Source: Struthidea cinerea
Lineage: Eukaryota; Chordata; Aves; Passeriformes; Corcoracidae
Reading direction: 5' to 3'
DNA: 64,000 nucleotides
NCBI GenBank assembly: GCA_013397865.1
Contig: VZTI01000933.1
Coordinates: forward strand, 606,061-670,060
Shown here: piece by piece, positions 52,452 through 63,422 of the stretch
Numbering within the stretch: position 1 is the first letter of the stretch
How the letters are laid out: each line of letters begins with the position of its first letter
Program-made: the position numbers and the translations under genes
Notes under the pieces: generated by a model
Database searches by the model: none
What the model saw: the letters and a program-made list of their open reading frames with translations, nothing else
What the model was told of the DNA's origin: nothing

Positions 52452-53638
52452 CCTCACTAACAAATACACAGAAACACAGAAAATATCCTACAGGGAACAG
52501 TTGATTGAACTGGCCAGACACTGATGATAAAAATGAGTCTACCAACAGGAAATTGGTGAATTTGAAAATGAGGGATTATCAGTGTAGTAATTATGATTTC
52601 AAGTAAAAGAAACAAAGAACAATTTCCTCATGTCTTGGAACCCAGAAGTAAAATATTTAGATAATACAGATTCAAATAAAAGTTTCTGGTTTTACTGTCA
52701 CTGTAAAATTTCTGCTTTTTTAGTCTGAAAATACTTCTGTGGAACTTGAATACAATAAGAAATGAGAAATTGAGGATTTTCTTAAGTTTCCCAAAGGGGA
52801 AACCATGATTTTGCATCTCTGAGAGGAGATGGAAAAGACGAAGATACACTTGGAAATAACCTATGGAATGCAATCAGTTCAGAAAGACATGGACTCAGGA
52901 TTGGAGTTAGGAAAGGACGGAGTATTCAGGACAACAAATTCAGATATTCAAGTTCTTTAACTTAGAATTCCTTTTTCCAACTCCCCATGATGGAATGCAA
53001 ATGTTAACACTGGGATTTAATGACGGAAACCAAAGCCCAGAGAGGAACTTTACAGAATTGCTGATATTTAGATGCTCTTGACTCCTAGCCACAGGTCACC
53101 CATTGTTTTCCAAAAGGCAGGAGAAAAGCAGAGCACAAGCTCTGCAGCCCTGCTCTGTACCCATCACAGTGACTTTCTACAGTAGCACAAACAATATTTG
53201 ACATTAGCAGGGTACTAAGCAGTGATGCTTTTCCCAGACTGAGATCTTACAACTGTGGCACAGGGTGCCAAACAATTCCAGTGACACAGAGCCACTCAGG
53301 ACAATGCCCAGTGGTGACTCCAGCTGGGTGGCTGTCTGCTCTCTCTTCAGAAAGACCTCACCATCTTCATGGGGCCACTCACAGAAAGGCCCTCAAATCA
53401 GCAGCAACCTTTCCCTTTCTAAGCAGGGCTGAAGTATTGAAGCAAATACCTGTGACTGGCATCCTCACATCTATCCCAGACTGGGTTTTATGACGTTTAC
53501 GGGATTTCTAATCTAAAAGGATTAGGGAGAACTTTGCTGAGCTCCCACACTCAGCGATGCCCGTGGCAATGCTGTGCTGCTGAGGGACCTCTAGGATGGG
53601 GTTTGCCGTGCTGAACTGAGCTCTCACCATTCCTGCAG

Positions 53639-53726
53639 GACAGAATTTCAGCCCCATTACTGACACCGACAGCGCAGCTCTAGGAAATTATTCCTTTTGG
53701 GATTACAGCTGCGGGAGAGAAGAGCT
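53639..53726 (+). other. Exon-like segment (speculative)
   Basis: An acceptor-like CTCTCACCATTCCTGCAG ends at 53638 and a donor GCT|GTAAGT begins at 53727, giving an 88-bp segment. One of three frames is open across it and encodes about 29 residues with two N-X-S sequons (NFS, NYS); the other two frames contain stops. It lies in a slightly GC-richer patch with several CpGs (GACACCGACAGCGCAG). I recognise no protein. As with 6876-6987, chance pairing of splice-like signals is the default explanation. Confidence 0.15.
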
Positions 53727-55358
53727 GTAAGTACCCATCTCCAAAGGAAGCAGTGCATTGGTGTGCTGCTCACACTCCCTATCAGCAGCCAGCCTCCCTC
53801 CCAGTGCCCAGTCTGCACCAGGGAAACCTGAGGGCTGAATTCACTGAACCCTTGCCATGCAGTGCTGCTTTCACTCCTGCTGGAGTGTCTCTCATCACAC
53901 AGATTACAGGAGGGAAAGGAAAACTACAGAAATTCCTAGTACTAGAACCAGAGGAAAACACTCGATCATAGAGAGTCACACTTTTGTGGCTGTCTGGTGG
54001 TAAAGCCCCTTACCTTCTGGCCAAGACTTTCCACAGCATGTGGCAGTAAACAAGTCTGAGTGTGGAGATGCTGATTCATATATTCCCCACATATGTCTTT
54101 TCCCATCAAGCTGAGCTCTGAACAAAACATCTGTGAGAGAATTTTTGTTTCGAGAAGTGTGAAAGAACATAAAAAAGCAGTGATTTTTTTATTGCCAATG
54201 TGTGAAGGAAACAGATGTCAAGCTCCTCTCCTTTTCTGATAATATACTGCTAGTCACTGGTCTGAAATAATATGTGTATATTACCCAGGCCAGAACTTAA
54301 GTTTTGATAGATCTGATGACTCTGTTGATAAGTCAAATTCATGTCCTCCTGTATCTGGCTGAGAGGTTCATCCAAGAAGCCTCTCCCCCTCCAGTGTTTG
54401 TCACTATCTGAGGAAATAAAAGGACTTGAAAAAAAATTATGGTGTTCTTGTCTGAAATGTCTTTATAATGAAGCAGCAGAGGATGTGAGAAAATTTAAGT
54501 TTTTTGCTAGTCTAGTCATTTATTTAAAATCAGTGGTGACAGGCCCAGTATGGTATAGAAAAAGACACCAATTAAATATCACTCATTTTTACTTGAGTTT
54601 TAAATGCTAAAGTTTCATTAAATTTGCACAGCCAATCAGACAGATAAGTAATAAAACCCTAGAGATGCTGGTCTATGCAGCAAGCCCTACTAAAGTAACA
54701 TTCTTGCCTTATTTGTCCTCATACTTTTTGCAGAACCTAGTATCTTTGTGGGTGGGAGGCTGAAAGTCTGATACCCTGGGTCTGTAATGACTCTTGAAAG
54801 GTGTAACGATTTCTGTGGAATCATTGATTTTTGTTGTTGTTGTTGGCTTTTTACCCCAAACTGAAAAATTTTACCAGGTGGATTGTCAGATACAGTTGTT
54901 TCATGAGAATGAGCAGCAATTAGGCTGTATCTTCACATGAAAAATTGTTTAAATCACACTCTAAGCTTTTTTAATGAACTTTTGTCTCAAAAAACATCCT
55001 AGCTACTGAACTTTCATAAAGATTAAACCATGGGGATAAAAATGCTTTATTCTACCTAATTTCAAATGAAACCTCTAAATGGGATACTGGTCAAAGAGCT
55101 GGTCTCTTGTTTCAGGAAGAACACTCAGGCTAACGACTGGCACGGGGGCAGTAGTGTAATCTGGTGTCTCAGGCCTTTCAGGAGTCCACAGGAGAGCAGA
55201 TTGGATCGTTTCCGTGTGTGGAATCCTGTGTGGATTCTGGTGAGCACATGGAAAAACAGATTCCGCTCTTCTCAGAGCTCTCCCTGAAGCCAGGCAGTAG
55301 AAGGTACATTCTCCAAGCTGCTAGGCAATTACAATATTTCAATGAGAAATTAAAAAAA

Positions 55359-55394
55359 ACAACAACAACAACAACAACAACAAAAAACAAAAAA

Positions 55395-55471
<77 letters not shown>

Positions 55472-55531
55472 ACCAAAATAACCCCCACAAAACCAAAACA
55501 AAACCAACAACAACAACAACAACAACAACAA
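55359..55531. repeat. A(74) homopolymer bracketed by (AAC)n
   Basis: An (AAC)n tract of about eight units (55359-55383) leads through C-interrupted A runs into an uninterrupted run of 74 A (55396-55469). This is followed by A/C-rich sequence and a second (AAC)n tract of about nine units (55505-55531). The flanking open frames are poly-K, poly-T or poly-F artefacts. CR1-type LINEs do not leave poly-A tails, so the long A run is not easily a CR1 tail. It may be an expanded microsatellite or partly a sequencing artefact. Confidence 0.95.
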
Positions 55532-55858
55532 AAAACCTCAGGAAAATTTGATTAAAACAAATAATACCTATATTTTTACTTAATCAATAAGTACCAGAAC
55601 AGAAGCAAACTTTTCTGGTACACCTTCATCAACTGTGGATTACTCATAAGGTCAAACATTTGCAAAGGAGGTTGTTTTGAAACCTTGGATTACTGCAGAA
55701 GCATAGCCTTATCTAAATTAGTTCTGCCCATACTCTCAGCCAATAAATTTCTCCACCTGTTTACATATTGATTTTTTCCCATCTTTTATTCATTTCAGCT
55801 TTGAAAAGAAAAAAGTCTGTTAAACAGCTAACAGGAAGTATGTGCTCAAAAAGGTTGG

Positions 55859-55882
55859 TTTTTTTTGGTTTTTTTTTTTTTT
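55859..55882. repeat. Poly-T tract
   Basis: TTTTTTTTGG followed by a run of 14 T. Low complexity. Confidence 0.9.
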
Positions 55883-57449
55883 CTGTCAAATGTCTCTTGG
55901 GCTGGATCACCTTACAAATGTAAATTAAAAGGTTTAAAATGTTGTGACCCAGTGTAGAATTCTAATTTGACTTCTACAACACATTTTCTCATTCAAAACA
56001 CAATGTATTATTTCGGTGTTGTAACACCCTGCTGATCTAGATCAGAGCCCTTTAGCTCTCAGCTCTCTTCTGGGATGTAGGAAAAGAATTGCCTAAAGGA
56101 TCTTTATTCTATTTTCCTGCTCCATCCATTTTGCTTCCTTTTTTTCTGAAACAAATAAGGCAGTGCAACATATATTTAGCAGCCCCACGGACATGGACAG
56201 GGAAGTGTGAGGGTCAAAACAATAATCAACAACAGCTTGTGAGATTTCACAGATGCACAATTAAGCAGTCTATGTTTAATACTTCATGCTCTCCCTGGTT
56301 TAAGATGTGGACAGATTTGCATTCCTGTGACACTCACGGCCAGGGCACTTAACCTCTGATACCACAATGGAACAGTTCTGCTTCTTGATGCTTCTCAGGT
56401 GCTCACAAATTACCTCGACTGATTTCAGCTTGGGCATTTGATCTCATCCAAAGGTGTGCCTTTTCTGAGAGATCAACAGTGTTATACAATCAAATGAATA
56501 CTTAGATAATACTCAGTCGGTCATTTATCAGCTCGTTTACAGCACTTTGTGATTAGTTTTTATTTCTGATGAAGCTGTTGGCTCACAGTTTTCAGAACAA
56601 AAACTATTTGAGCATTTACTGTTCCTTGGAGACTCAGTTCTCCTGAACCAGCTCTGGAGAACCACTTGGGAGACCCATATCTGCCTAAAAGGGGAAGGCA
56701 GACAATCCTTGGTGTGGAATTGATGCATTCTGGGCAAATTTCTGCTCAGAAGCAAGTGCTGAGAGAGCTGTGCAGCAACAGGAGCGCAGCCAGCACCTCC
56801 AGTTCCTTGGAAAAGGCAAAACCCTTCAGCACTGCCACCTACACGATCCTGTTGTGGTCTCACTTCTGAGTGCATGAATTTAGGCAAAATACCGAATGCC
56901 AGAACAGCGTGGTCCACAGCTGAGGCACAGCAACTTTGGTGCAGGAGTACATAAAATAGTCAATTCCAAAAATAAGCGTGTGAATGCATAAATAAAGGAC
57001 AAAGCTTACCTAGGAACAGACACCTTCCAGAGGTATGAAAAGATGCAGATACTATTCAGAAAAAACTATCCCACCCAAATCTCACACAGTGGCTGCCCTA
57101 CAGTGGATGTGCTGGTTTTGATTGACCCACTCAACACCAGAGTTTTGTCCAAATAGCCTATCTTGGAGGATTCCCTCCCAGATTCAGAGAAACAGGTTAG
57201 CATAGAGACCTGCACTTAATTTAACCCACTGCTCCACTGGTTAGGCTCTGAGGCAAGTTGTATTGTTTTCTCATATTCAATAAACATTTTCAATAATCAG
57301 TGTAGTTTTAGGACTTTGCAAATGTCTGCAAATGCATTAATTTTAAGAGAGACATACGAGAAACCCTTCCAGTTGTCTTCCACTACCTTGTGTACAAAAA
57401 TGAGGAGAAACTAGAATAACTTCATAGCCTGCAGGTATCTTTTGGAAGC

Positions 57450-57885
57450 ACAGGAAGTTTCCTAAAATTGACTTTACATTGTATCACTGATTGCAAGGCT
57501 CTGGCTAACAAGTTCTGCTACAGCTTTAATTCATTGACCTGATAAGGCTCATTGGTTGCCACAGAGCTCTGAAGTGCTGCTTCAAGGTGTTTTCTGGGTA
57601 GAGATTTCATTTTAGACAGGACAGGATCAAGGATCTTAGGTCAAAGCATTTAAGCCGCTGAATAATGAAGTCAGAGCAGCAGCACCCTAGACCTGCAATG
57701 AATATCATTATTGGCTACAGCAGAAAAATAGTCAGCAAAGAGCTCTCTGAGCCGAGTTCCCTGTTGTATTAGGCAATTGGATCGGGCTATGGTATCATAG
57801 CTGCCTTTTAGGATGACTGAACTATCCAGCAGCAAGCTTATTGTTTTCGATCTAGCACCCACTGCTCCAGCAGCAAACATCACCC
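57450..57885. promoter_or_regulatory. Candidate conserved regulatory segment
   Basis: Unique DNA with evenly spread, information-rich words and retained CpGs in an AT-rich setting: TTTAATTCATTGACCTGATAAG near 57523 (19-20 bases of which are AT-rich homeodomain-like), AAGCCGCTGAATAATGAAG near 57652, and TTTTCGATCTAGCACC near 57844. There are no simple repeats over about 430 bp. The impression is of purifying selection, but only alignment can show this. Confidence 0.3.
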
Positions 57886-58059
57886 TTCTTCTCTGAGGGT
57901 TGAGTGCTCACTGTGCTTTGAGACATCGGCCTTTATTTCCAACTAGAGCAGGCTGCAGGTACACACCCGGCCTCCCGGGGCACCCCAGCTGACATCCTGG
58001 AACTCACTTGCGAGGCTGAGTTCAATGCCCTCCTTCAGAGCTGGTTTCTAACACATGAC

Positions 58060-59755
58060 CAAGCCATTGCAGTCATTCCCTGCCTTCTTTGTTGGGATTT
58101 GTTCTGGGTTTTCTTCTACCTTGAATGTATTTCCACCTCATCGGCTATTCTGTTTTGTTCTCAGGTTCAGTAATCTCTCCCTTGCTGAAAACAGGCATTT
58201 TATTTTGGGGCCATGAGTAACAGCTGCAGCCCCCTCCTCTTTTCTACATATATCACTGATAAGGTTTTTGCTCTTCTTTAGCCACACTGGTGTCCAGGTC
58301 AATGTGATGAAATAATTATCACCTTGTCCCGACTTTCTGTGCTGCAGCCTTATTTCCTGGTTAGATTCTTCTGCATTACTTTAACTCATAACTCCTGATT
58401 TCATAACCCTTTTGAACACACAGCCCTTTGCCTGGAAGGCTTTTTCTGTTGTTCCTAAAATAAACTCCAGATGACTTTTCTACCTGTAACTTGAGGACAC
58501 TGCTAGTATTTAAATGCTTTAGAGCAGCTGACTTCTTTTCAAAGCTTTTCTGAACTCAAGAGCCTTAATACAATGGGCACTGCCCCAGGTTTTTTAACCA
58601 TTCCTCTGTTCCTCAACAGTGATGCCACAGAGCCTCAGCAACTTAGCCTTATAATAACAGAGCAATCCCAAAGAGTCCTCACACATCCTTCTTAATCCTC
58701 TTAATTTGTTGTTCTTAACCCATGACTAAGGGAGGCACTTGACTGTGTCCAGGCACATCCACCACTGCACAAGCTGAGGTGTTTCTGCACCATAAAATTC
58801 CCTCCTCAGCTCCTTGAAAGTTTCTCTGCCATTTCCACACTGCCCTCCCAGCTCTGCTACTGTCAGCCAGGCCATTTTCTCCTCAGTCAGCTCTTACAAA
58901 GGCCGCTCAAATATTTTCCCCTTGTCCTAAAATACTTTGCTCCTGCCTCTCAGCTGCCAGCTCACCAAATCTCCATCTCCCACAGAGGCTGACGCTGCTC
59001 CCAGTCATCCCTGTTTATGTGCTGCCTTGGTGGGGAGATCAGGGCAGCCCCATTTCAAGGTCCTTTTCTCAGCTCTCTAGTGCAGGGTTTCCAATTCAAT
59101 CATACTTATTTACAGACCTATTTTTATCCTTCTGTTTTAATTCTCCTTACCTTGTATAGCTGATAACAATTTTAGTGTAGTTTGTACCTGAAAACTCCTT
59201 TACCACCCTCTCCCTAAGCAGTTTGAGTCCAGAAGTGTCTATTTCAGCCACGCTTTACCATCTTGCTTCCATCCCATTACAAGCATTTTCTGTTTCTCCT
59301 GATTTGCACAGGTCCATCAACTTTGAAATTGCCGTTAGAACCTTTATTCCACCATGGTTTTTACCATCCTAGTTATCCACCCTCAGGTTCTGCCCCAGGG
59401 GCTCCCGTTTCTCCACTTTTCCCCTCGTTCCTGTCACTAACACGACTGGTATTGCAGTGCTGGTTCACTAATCACGCCCATTCTCTTTCCAGTCTTTGGG
59501 ACCACGCTTTCACCAGCTGCATCCCTTATCTCACCACAGTTCTCACTAGTTTTGTCACCTCATTCCTTGTTGTCTACCAGACTATCCCTTATTTCTGCAC
59601 TTTTTTTCCCATTTGCTTGTGTATTGAAAAAAAGCCAACAAAACAACTGGAAGGCATTAATATTTCAAGCACAACTAATATAGAAGTCCCCCTCTCACAT
59701 CATCTATCCTGCTTGCTGTACTCAGGAGGGTAAATATGGGCTTCAGGTAGTAATA
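58060..59755. other. Long pyrimidine-biased tract on the plus strand
   Basis: Over about 1.7 kb the plus strand is visibly richer in T and C than in A and G, with many CTT/TCC/TTC words (for example near 58780-59000 and 59250-59600). This produces long open frames on the plus strand (up to 156 codons) but no recognised protein. Possible causes are an old degraded element, transcription-associated strand asymmetry, or chance. Confidence 0.4.
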
Positions 59756-60359
59756 AAAGTAATACATGGTTCAAAATTCAGCCGTGCTTTGCCGCTATTT
59801 TACATGCTCCTCTCTAAAACGGGTGTCCTAATTAGAATAAATTAAGTCTACTTATTTTTTTTAATAATAAAGTGTATTTTTGACAGTAATAGTTAAACTA
59901 CTTGTTACATTTCTTTTCTATGACTCATTTTAAACATACACTTTACAGCCACTGCCAGGGCCAATGTTAATTGTGCCTTTCACTATATCTTGAACTCTCC
60001 TTGAAGCAGTGTAAGTGCTTAAGGAGGCTAGATTTTCTTTTTAACTTGCCTTCTAGCTTCCAAAAAATTTAATAAGGTCACCTAAAAGAGACAAAGAGGT
60101 GCGTGGAACTTTTCTCTCTCATGCTTTTTGAAAGAGATTATTAAATTTCCTTTCCTTCCTGCTATTTCTTCTACCACAAAATACATGCAAGCGTTTTCTA
60201 CCTTGTCTCAGAAAGAGAAGCTGTTACACACCTACAGTAGAGCACAAGTAATGTGAGATGGACACAGAGGCCAAGATACAAGAGGCTGTGTAGGCTGGGT
60301 AACAGGAGTGGAGAGCCTGATGATTTGCTGTTCAAATCATGATCAAACCAATTGTTACC

Positions 60360-60378
60360 AAAAAAAAAAAAAAAAAAT
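60360..60378. repeat. Poly-A run of about 19
   Basis: Uninterrupted A homopolymer with no recognisable retrotransposed body upstream. Confidence 0.9.
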
Positions 60379-61384
60379 TATAAGCATTTTGTAGGAAATT
60401 GGTATCCATAGATTGAGGAGAGCTGTAAAACACAGTTTCAGAAATTATATAGTGCTAAACCAAAAACTGCTGAGGAAACTCCCCATGATTTTTGAAGCTC
60501 TTAGTGTGATTTCTATGCTCAGATGAACGCTGAAAGAAAAACTGGAACATTAAATATTTGTTCTGGAAAGTCTTCAGAGACTACAGCTGAAAAAGGTTTG
60601 TCTGTGCCTATTACTACTGTATTTAGAGATAAGCAGTGGACACAAAAATATGCCCATAAGCCTTATATTTCACTGATTTTGAGATCTCTGGAAATGTATG
60701 TTGTGATGACATTTCCTTCCTTTCAGGAAGAACTAACAAAAGAAAGAGAAAACAGTCAACTTTCTCAAAGCAGTTTTTCCTTATAAATTCCCCCACTTTT
60801 CCAGATGTGTTTCCTTTCAGCTGATGCAGGTGACGCGCTGACACCCCTTGTTCTTCATGTTACTGGCAATTGCCAGTTGATAAAATCACCAACTCAAAAA
60901 GACAGAGTAGGGACCCCTTTTGCATGAGCACAGGGTGTTTTACCTTCCAAAGCCAACCAAATCATTATTCTCTCACAGTGACAGATTTTGTTGCTAATCC
61001 AAGTTATTTGCAGAAATGTAGAGATCAGTGTAAAAGCAAGCAGCAGCCTTTTGGAATAAGGACTTGAAAGCAAAGTTCCAAAGGTGTCAGATCCATTACT
61101 TGGAAAACATCTAGGCCAGATTCACCTAAAATATTTTTCAAAGGTAAAATGAGTTTTGACTGAACTCGCTGAGCAGAACAGCAGAAATATTTGATAACAG
61201 TTCAAAATTCATCAGTGGGTTAATTACTTGGTAAACAATATGGAAGGGCTTCCTGGTTTATTCACGAAATACTGTCTGCAGGGATGAAGAAAAAAGAATT
61301 GTCTTTTTCCATTCTAACAACTGCAAAAAACTGTGAAAGGTTAAAGATATTTCATCTTCATTTTGTATATTTCCAAGCAAGTTG

Positions 61385-61402
61385 AACGAAATTAATTTCG
61401 TT
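61385..61402. repeat. Perfect 18-bp palindrome AACGAAATTAATTTCGTT
   Basis: The 18 bases are their own reverse complement and are followed directly by another AT palindrome, TTAATTAA. Two symmetric CpGs are retained in an otherwise AT-rich region. The GAAA/TTTC half-sites and central TTAA or TAATTA-like core could be a symmetric protein-binding site. Confidence 0.85.
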
Positions 61403-62948
61403 AATTAATAGGAGAGAAACTGTTTTGGTCCTAGGATGGTATCCCAAAAGACATTTTAATATAAAAAGGAATACATTTGGTATATCAACTGATTTTATTC
61501 TTCTTTTAAAGATGATGTGGGTATTGCCAGGAGTCTATACCCCATTAAAAAACAGCAGCAAAAGCATTAGCGATTGTCTGCATGTAACAACATTTTACCA
61601 TATCAGCCCTTTGCAGAGATTCAAACAAGTATTCATGTAATTGTCTTTTTGCCCTTGTGTCAGAAATAGTCAAAATTTTTCTCAGCCTTTCCCAGCTCTT
61701 ATTTTAATGCATTATGCGGCTTCTCCAGGAACAGAACCATAGTTCAGCTCTGACAGTGTGCGTTCACACTGCGGGAAGGCTTCTGTCCCAGGGCTGCTTC
61801 AGCCACAATGCAGCCTTTTCCTCCCTGAAGACCTCATATCTGTGAGCACAAATTGCATAGATAAACTCCTTTCCATGGCCACGGCAGAACTTATAAATGC
61901 CTGACAAGGATGGATTCCCTGCCACAACACACACCAACGCCAGCCTGTCACAGCTGTTTTGTTACTTGGGAGCTCTTTGGCACAGAAGAACACTGCAGAA
62001 CAGTCTGCATCTGCCACTTCCCCAGGAAAGACAGGCCTGGTTTAATTCCATCCAGGCTTTACATGTGAAGCAGGAATGTTTGATTTATACCACAAAATGT
62101 CCTGCGAGTGACAACAGAATAAGAGTGAAGCAGCTTTCATTGGCACAGTGCTGAGAGAGTGTGGAAGGCAGCCACAGGCTGCTTTCTATCAGCAAGAGGA
62201 GATACCTGGAAGGAAGTGCAAGTGAACATGGATCCTTTATTAGGAAAGGCAATTTCATTCGGGATCTATGGGTTATCTATGTACACAAGAGTGTGTATTT
62301 CATAAACCAGCTTGTTGCTTTGTGACCAATTACTCTGGGATTTTTATTAGTGCTGTTTTATAAGTACTGCAAAAGGAAAATATTTCAGAATTGAATTATA
62401 GTCATCTCTTTCAGGAAACATTTTTATTTAGAAATATATCTTAGCCTTTTCTACAGGGATTAGTTATAAAACAAAAAATATTTTATGTACCTATTTAGGT
62501 GTGGATCAATAAAACTTATTTTCATGGCCATTGTGTTGATGCAGTAGTGACTGCTGAATTTGCCTCTCTCTGCAATCCTTAACACTTAATTCAGAAAACT
62601 CCATCCTGCTTCGAACTGTAATGCTACAAGTTTGGGATTTAAGTGGACACAGACAATACAGTGAACCCAACACACAGAAAGCTATACTCTGAATGCTGGA
62701 TTTTTTGATTTAAAATCAAATTATCAAATAAAAAAATGAAAGCACAGTACTACAGCAGCTTCCCTTAGATGGTCTATTTAGAAAAGGTACACCATTTCCC
62801 AAGTCGCTTTGTATCATGTTGGCCTCGTTGTTAGTAACCATTCTGAAACATTCTGGAAAACAGAACAAATAATAAATTTGGTGTGGACAATGGGAATTTT
62901 TGATTCACTCAACTCCGCTTTACAAATTCACTCACCAGTTTAGTGTTA

Positions 62949-62952
62949 CAAC
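62949..62952. repeat. Target-site duplication CAAC (left)
   Basis: CAAC directly precedes the LTR start and recurs directly after its end at 63419-63422. Four-base duplications are typical of gammaretrovirus-like (class I) endogenous retroviruses. Confidence 0.8.
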
Positions 62953-63418
62953 TGATGCCATGATGATTTTTTGCCTTTTCTTTTATACCCCTTTTATATA
63001 CCTTTTTATAACTTTTGTATTCTTAGCAGTTTTTAGCCTACATTTTTAGACTTGTTAGTCAAGCTAGGAGACTAAACATCTTAGAAGCCTTGTGGTTAGG
63101 GGATCAGAAAGCCCCAGACCCCAAGGTCCTCTCCAGAACACATTTTGTAAACTAAGATAGAACCATCCAGGGGAAGGTTCCTTGGGGAGGGGGGCTCACT
63201 CGAGCCTCTCATTGGGGAATCTTTGATAGATATGCTAATTAGTAAGACCTATAATGTTATACCAGATCTATTGTGGGTGTGCATTGCAGTGTGCATTGAG
63301 GTGCATTCGACCTGGATGTGGTGCACCTAAAGATCCTTAAAATAAATACCAAGGTAATATCCCTTTTTCCCTTCTAACCGTGTTTGATTCATGATTTTAA
63401 GACCAGGAAAAGGCATCA
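62953..63418 (+). mobile_element. Solo LTR of an endogenous retrovirus, well-preserved ends
   Basis: A 466-bp unit starting TGATGCC and ending GGCATCA, so the termini are TG...CA and form a perfect 7-bp inverted repeat, flanked by CAAC duplications. AATAAA lies at 63341-63346, about 75 bp before the end, as expected for the R region. The orientation is therefore plus. Just upstream, GTGCATT occurs three times (63279, 63291, 63301). The 5' part has TTTTATA-rich sequence. No retroviral internal region is present on either side, so it is a solo LTR. The 4-bp target duplication suggests a class I (gammaretrovirus-like) origin; the family name needs a repeat library search. Confidence 0.9.
63341..63346 (+). 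terminator. LTR polyadenylation signal AATAAA
   Basis: AATAAA in the 3' quarter of the LTR at 62953-63418, in the position expected for the viral polyadenylation signal. It fixes the orientation of the element as plus. Confidence 0.65.
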
Positions 63419-63422
63419 CAAC
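63419..63422. repeat. Target-site duplication CAAC (right)
   Basis: Matches 62949-62952 on the other side of the solo LTR. Confidence 0.8.

Larger units (their letters stand above)
38097..53638. other. Non-coding sequence, no gene recognised
   Basis: More than 15 kb without a convincing gene, RNA gene or LTR. The longest open frame is 164 codons (49389-49883, plus); it shows no domain, has phenylalanine- and serine-rich low-complexity character and no splice context. GC-richer patches occur near 38.55-38.68 and 44.0-44.4 kb. Simple-sequence tracts at 40.26, 48.47, 49.1 and 52.4 kb are listed separately. Segments near 42.1-42.25 kb and 50.5-50.75 kb have the texture of conserved non-coding DNA but lack a decisive motif. 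Confidence 0.6.
53727..62948. other. Non-coding sequence, no gene recognised
   Basis: No gene, RNA gene or complete transposon recognised outside the entries listed separately. Open frames up to 156 codons (59263-59733, plus) fall in pyrimidine-rich DNA and read as F/L/S/P-rich chance translations. A short stretch near 56325-56360 (GGCACTTAACCTCTGA) recalls the MIR SINE core but is too short to call. Confidence 0.6.

Noticed and set aside
55164..55531. Poly-lysine and poly-phenylalanine open frames
   Set aside because: Direct translation of the A(74) homopolymer and AAC repeats.
56320..56365. Possible MIR SINE core (GGCACTTAACCTCTGA)
   Set aside because: Only about 15 bases resemble the core and the flanks do not extend the match convincingly by eye.
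59263..59733. 156-codon plus-strand open frame
   Set aside because: Falls in pyrimidine-rich DNA where stop codons are depleted; translation is low-complexity F/L/S/P.
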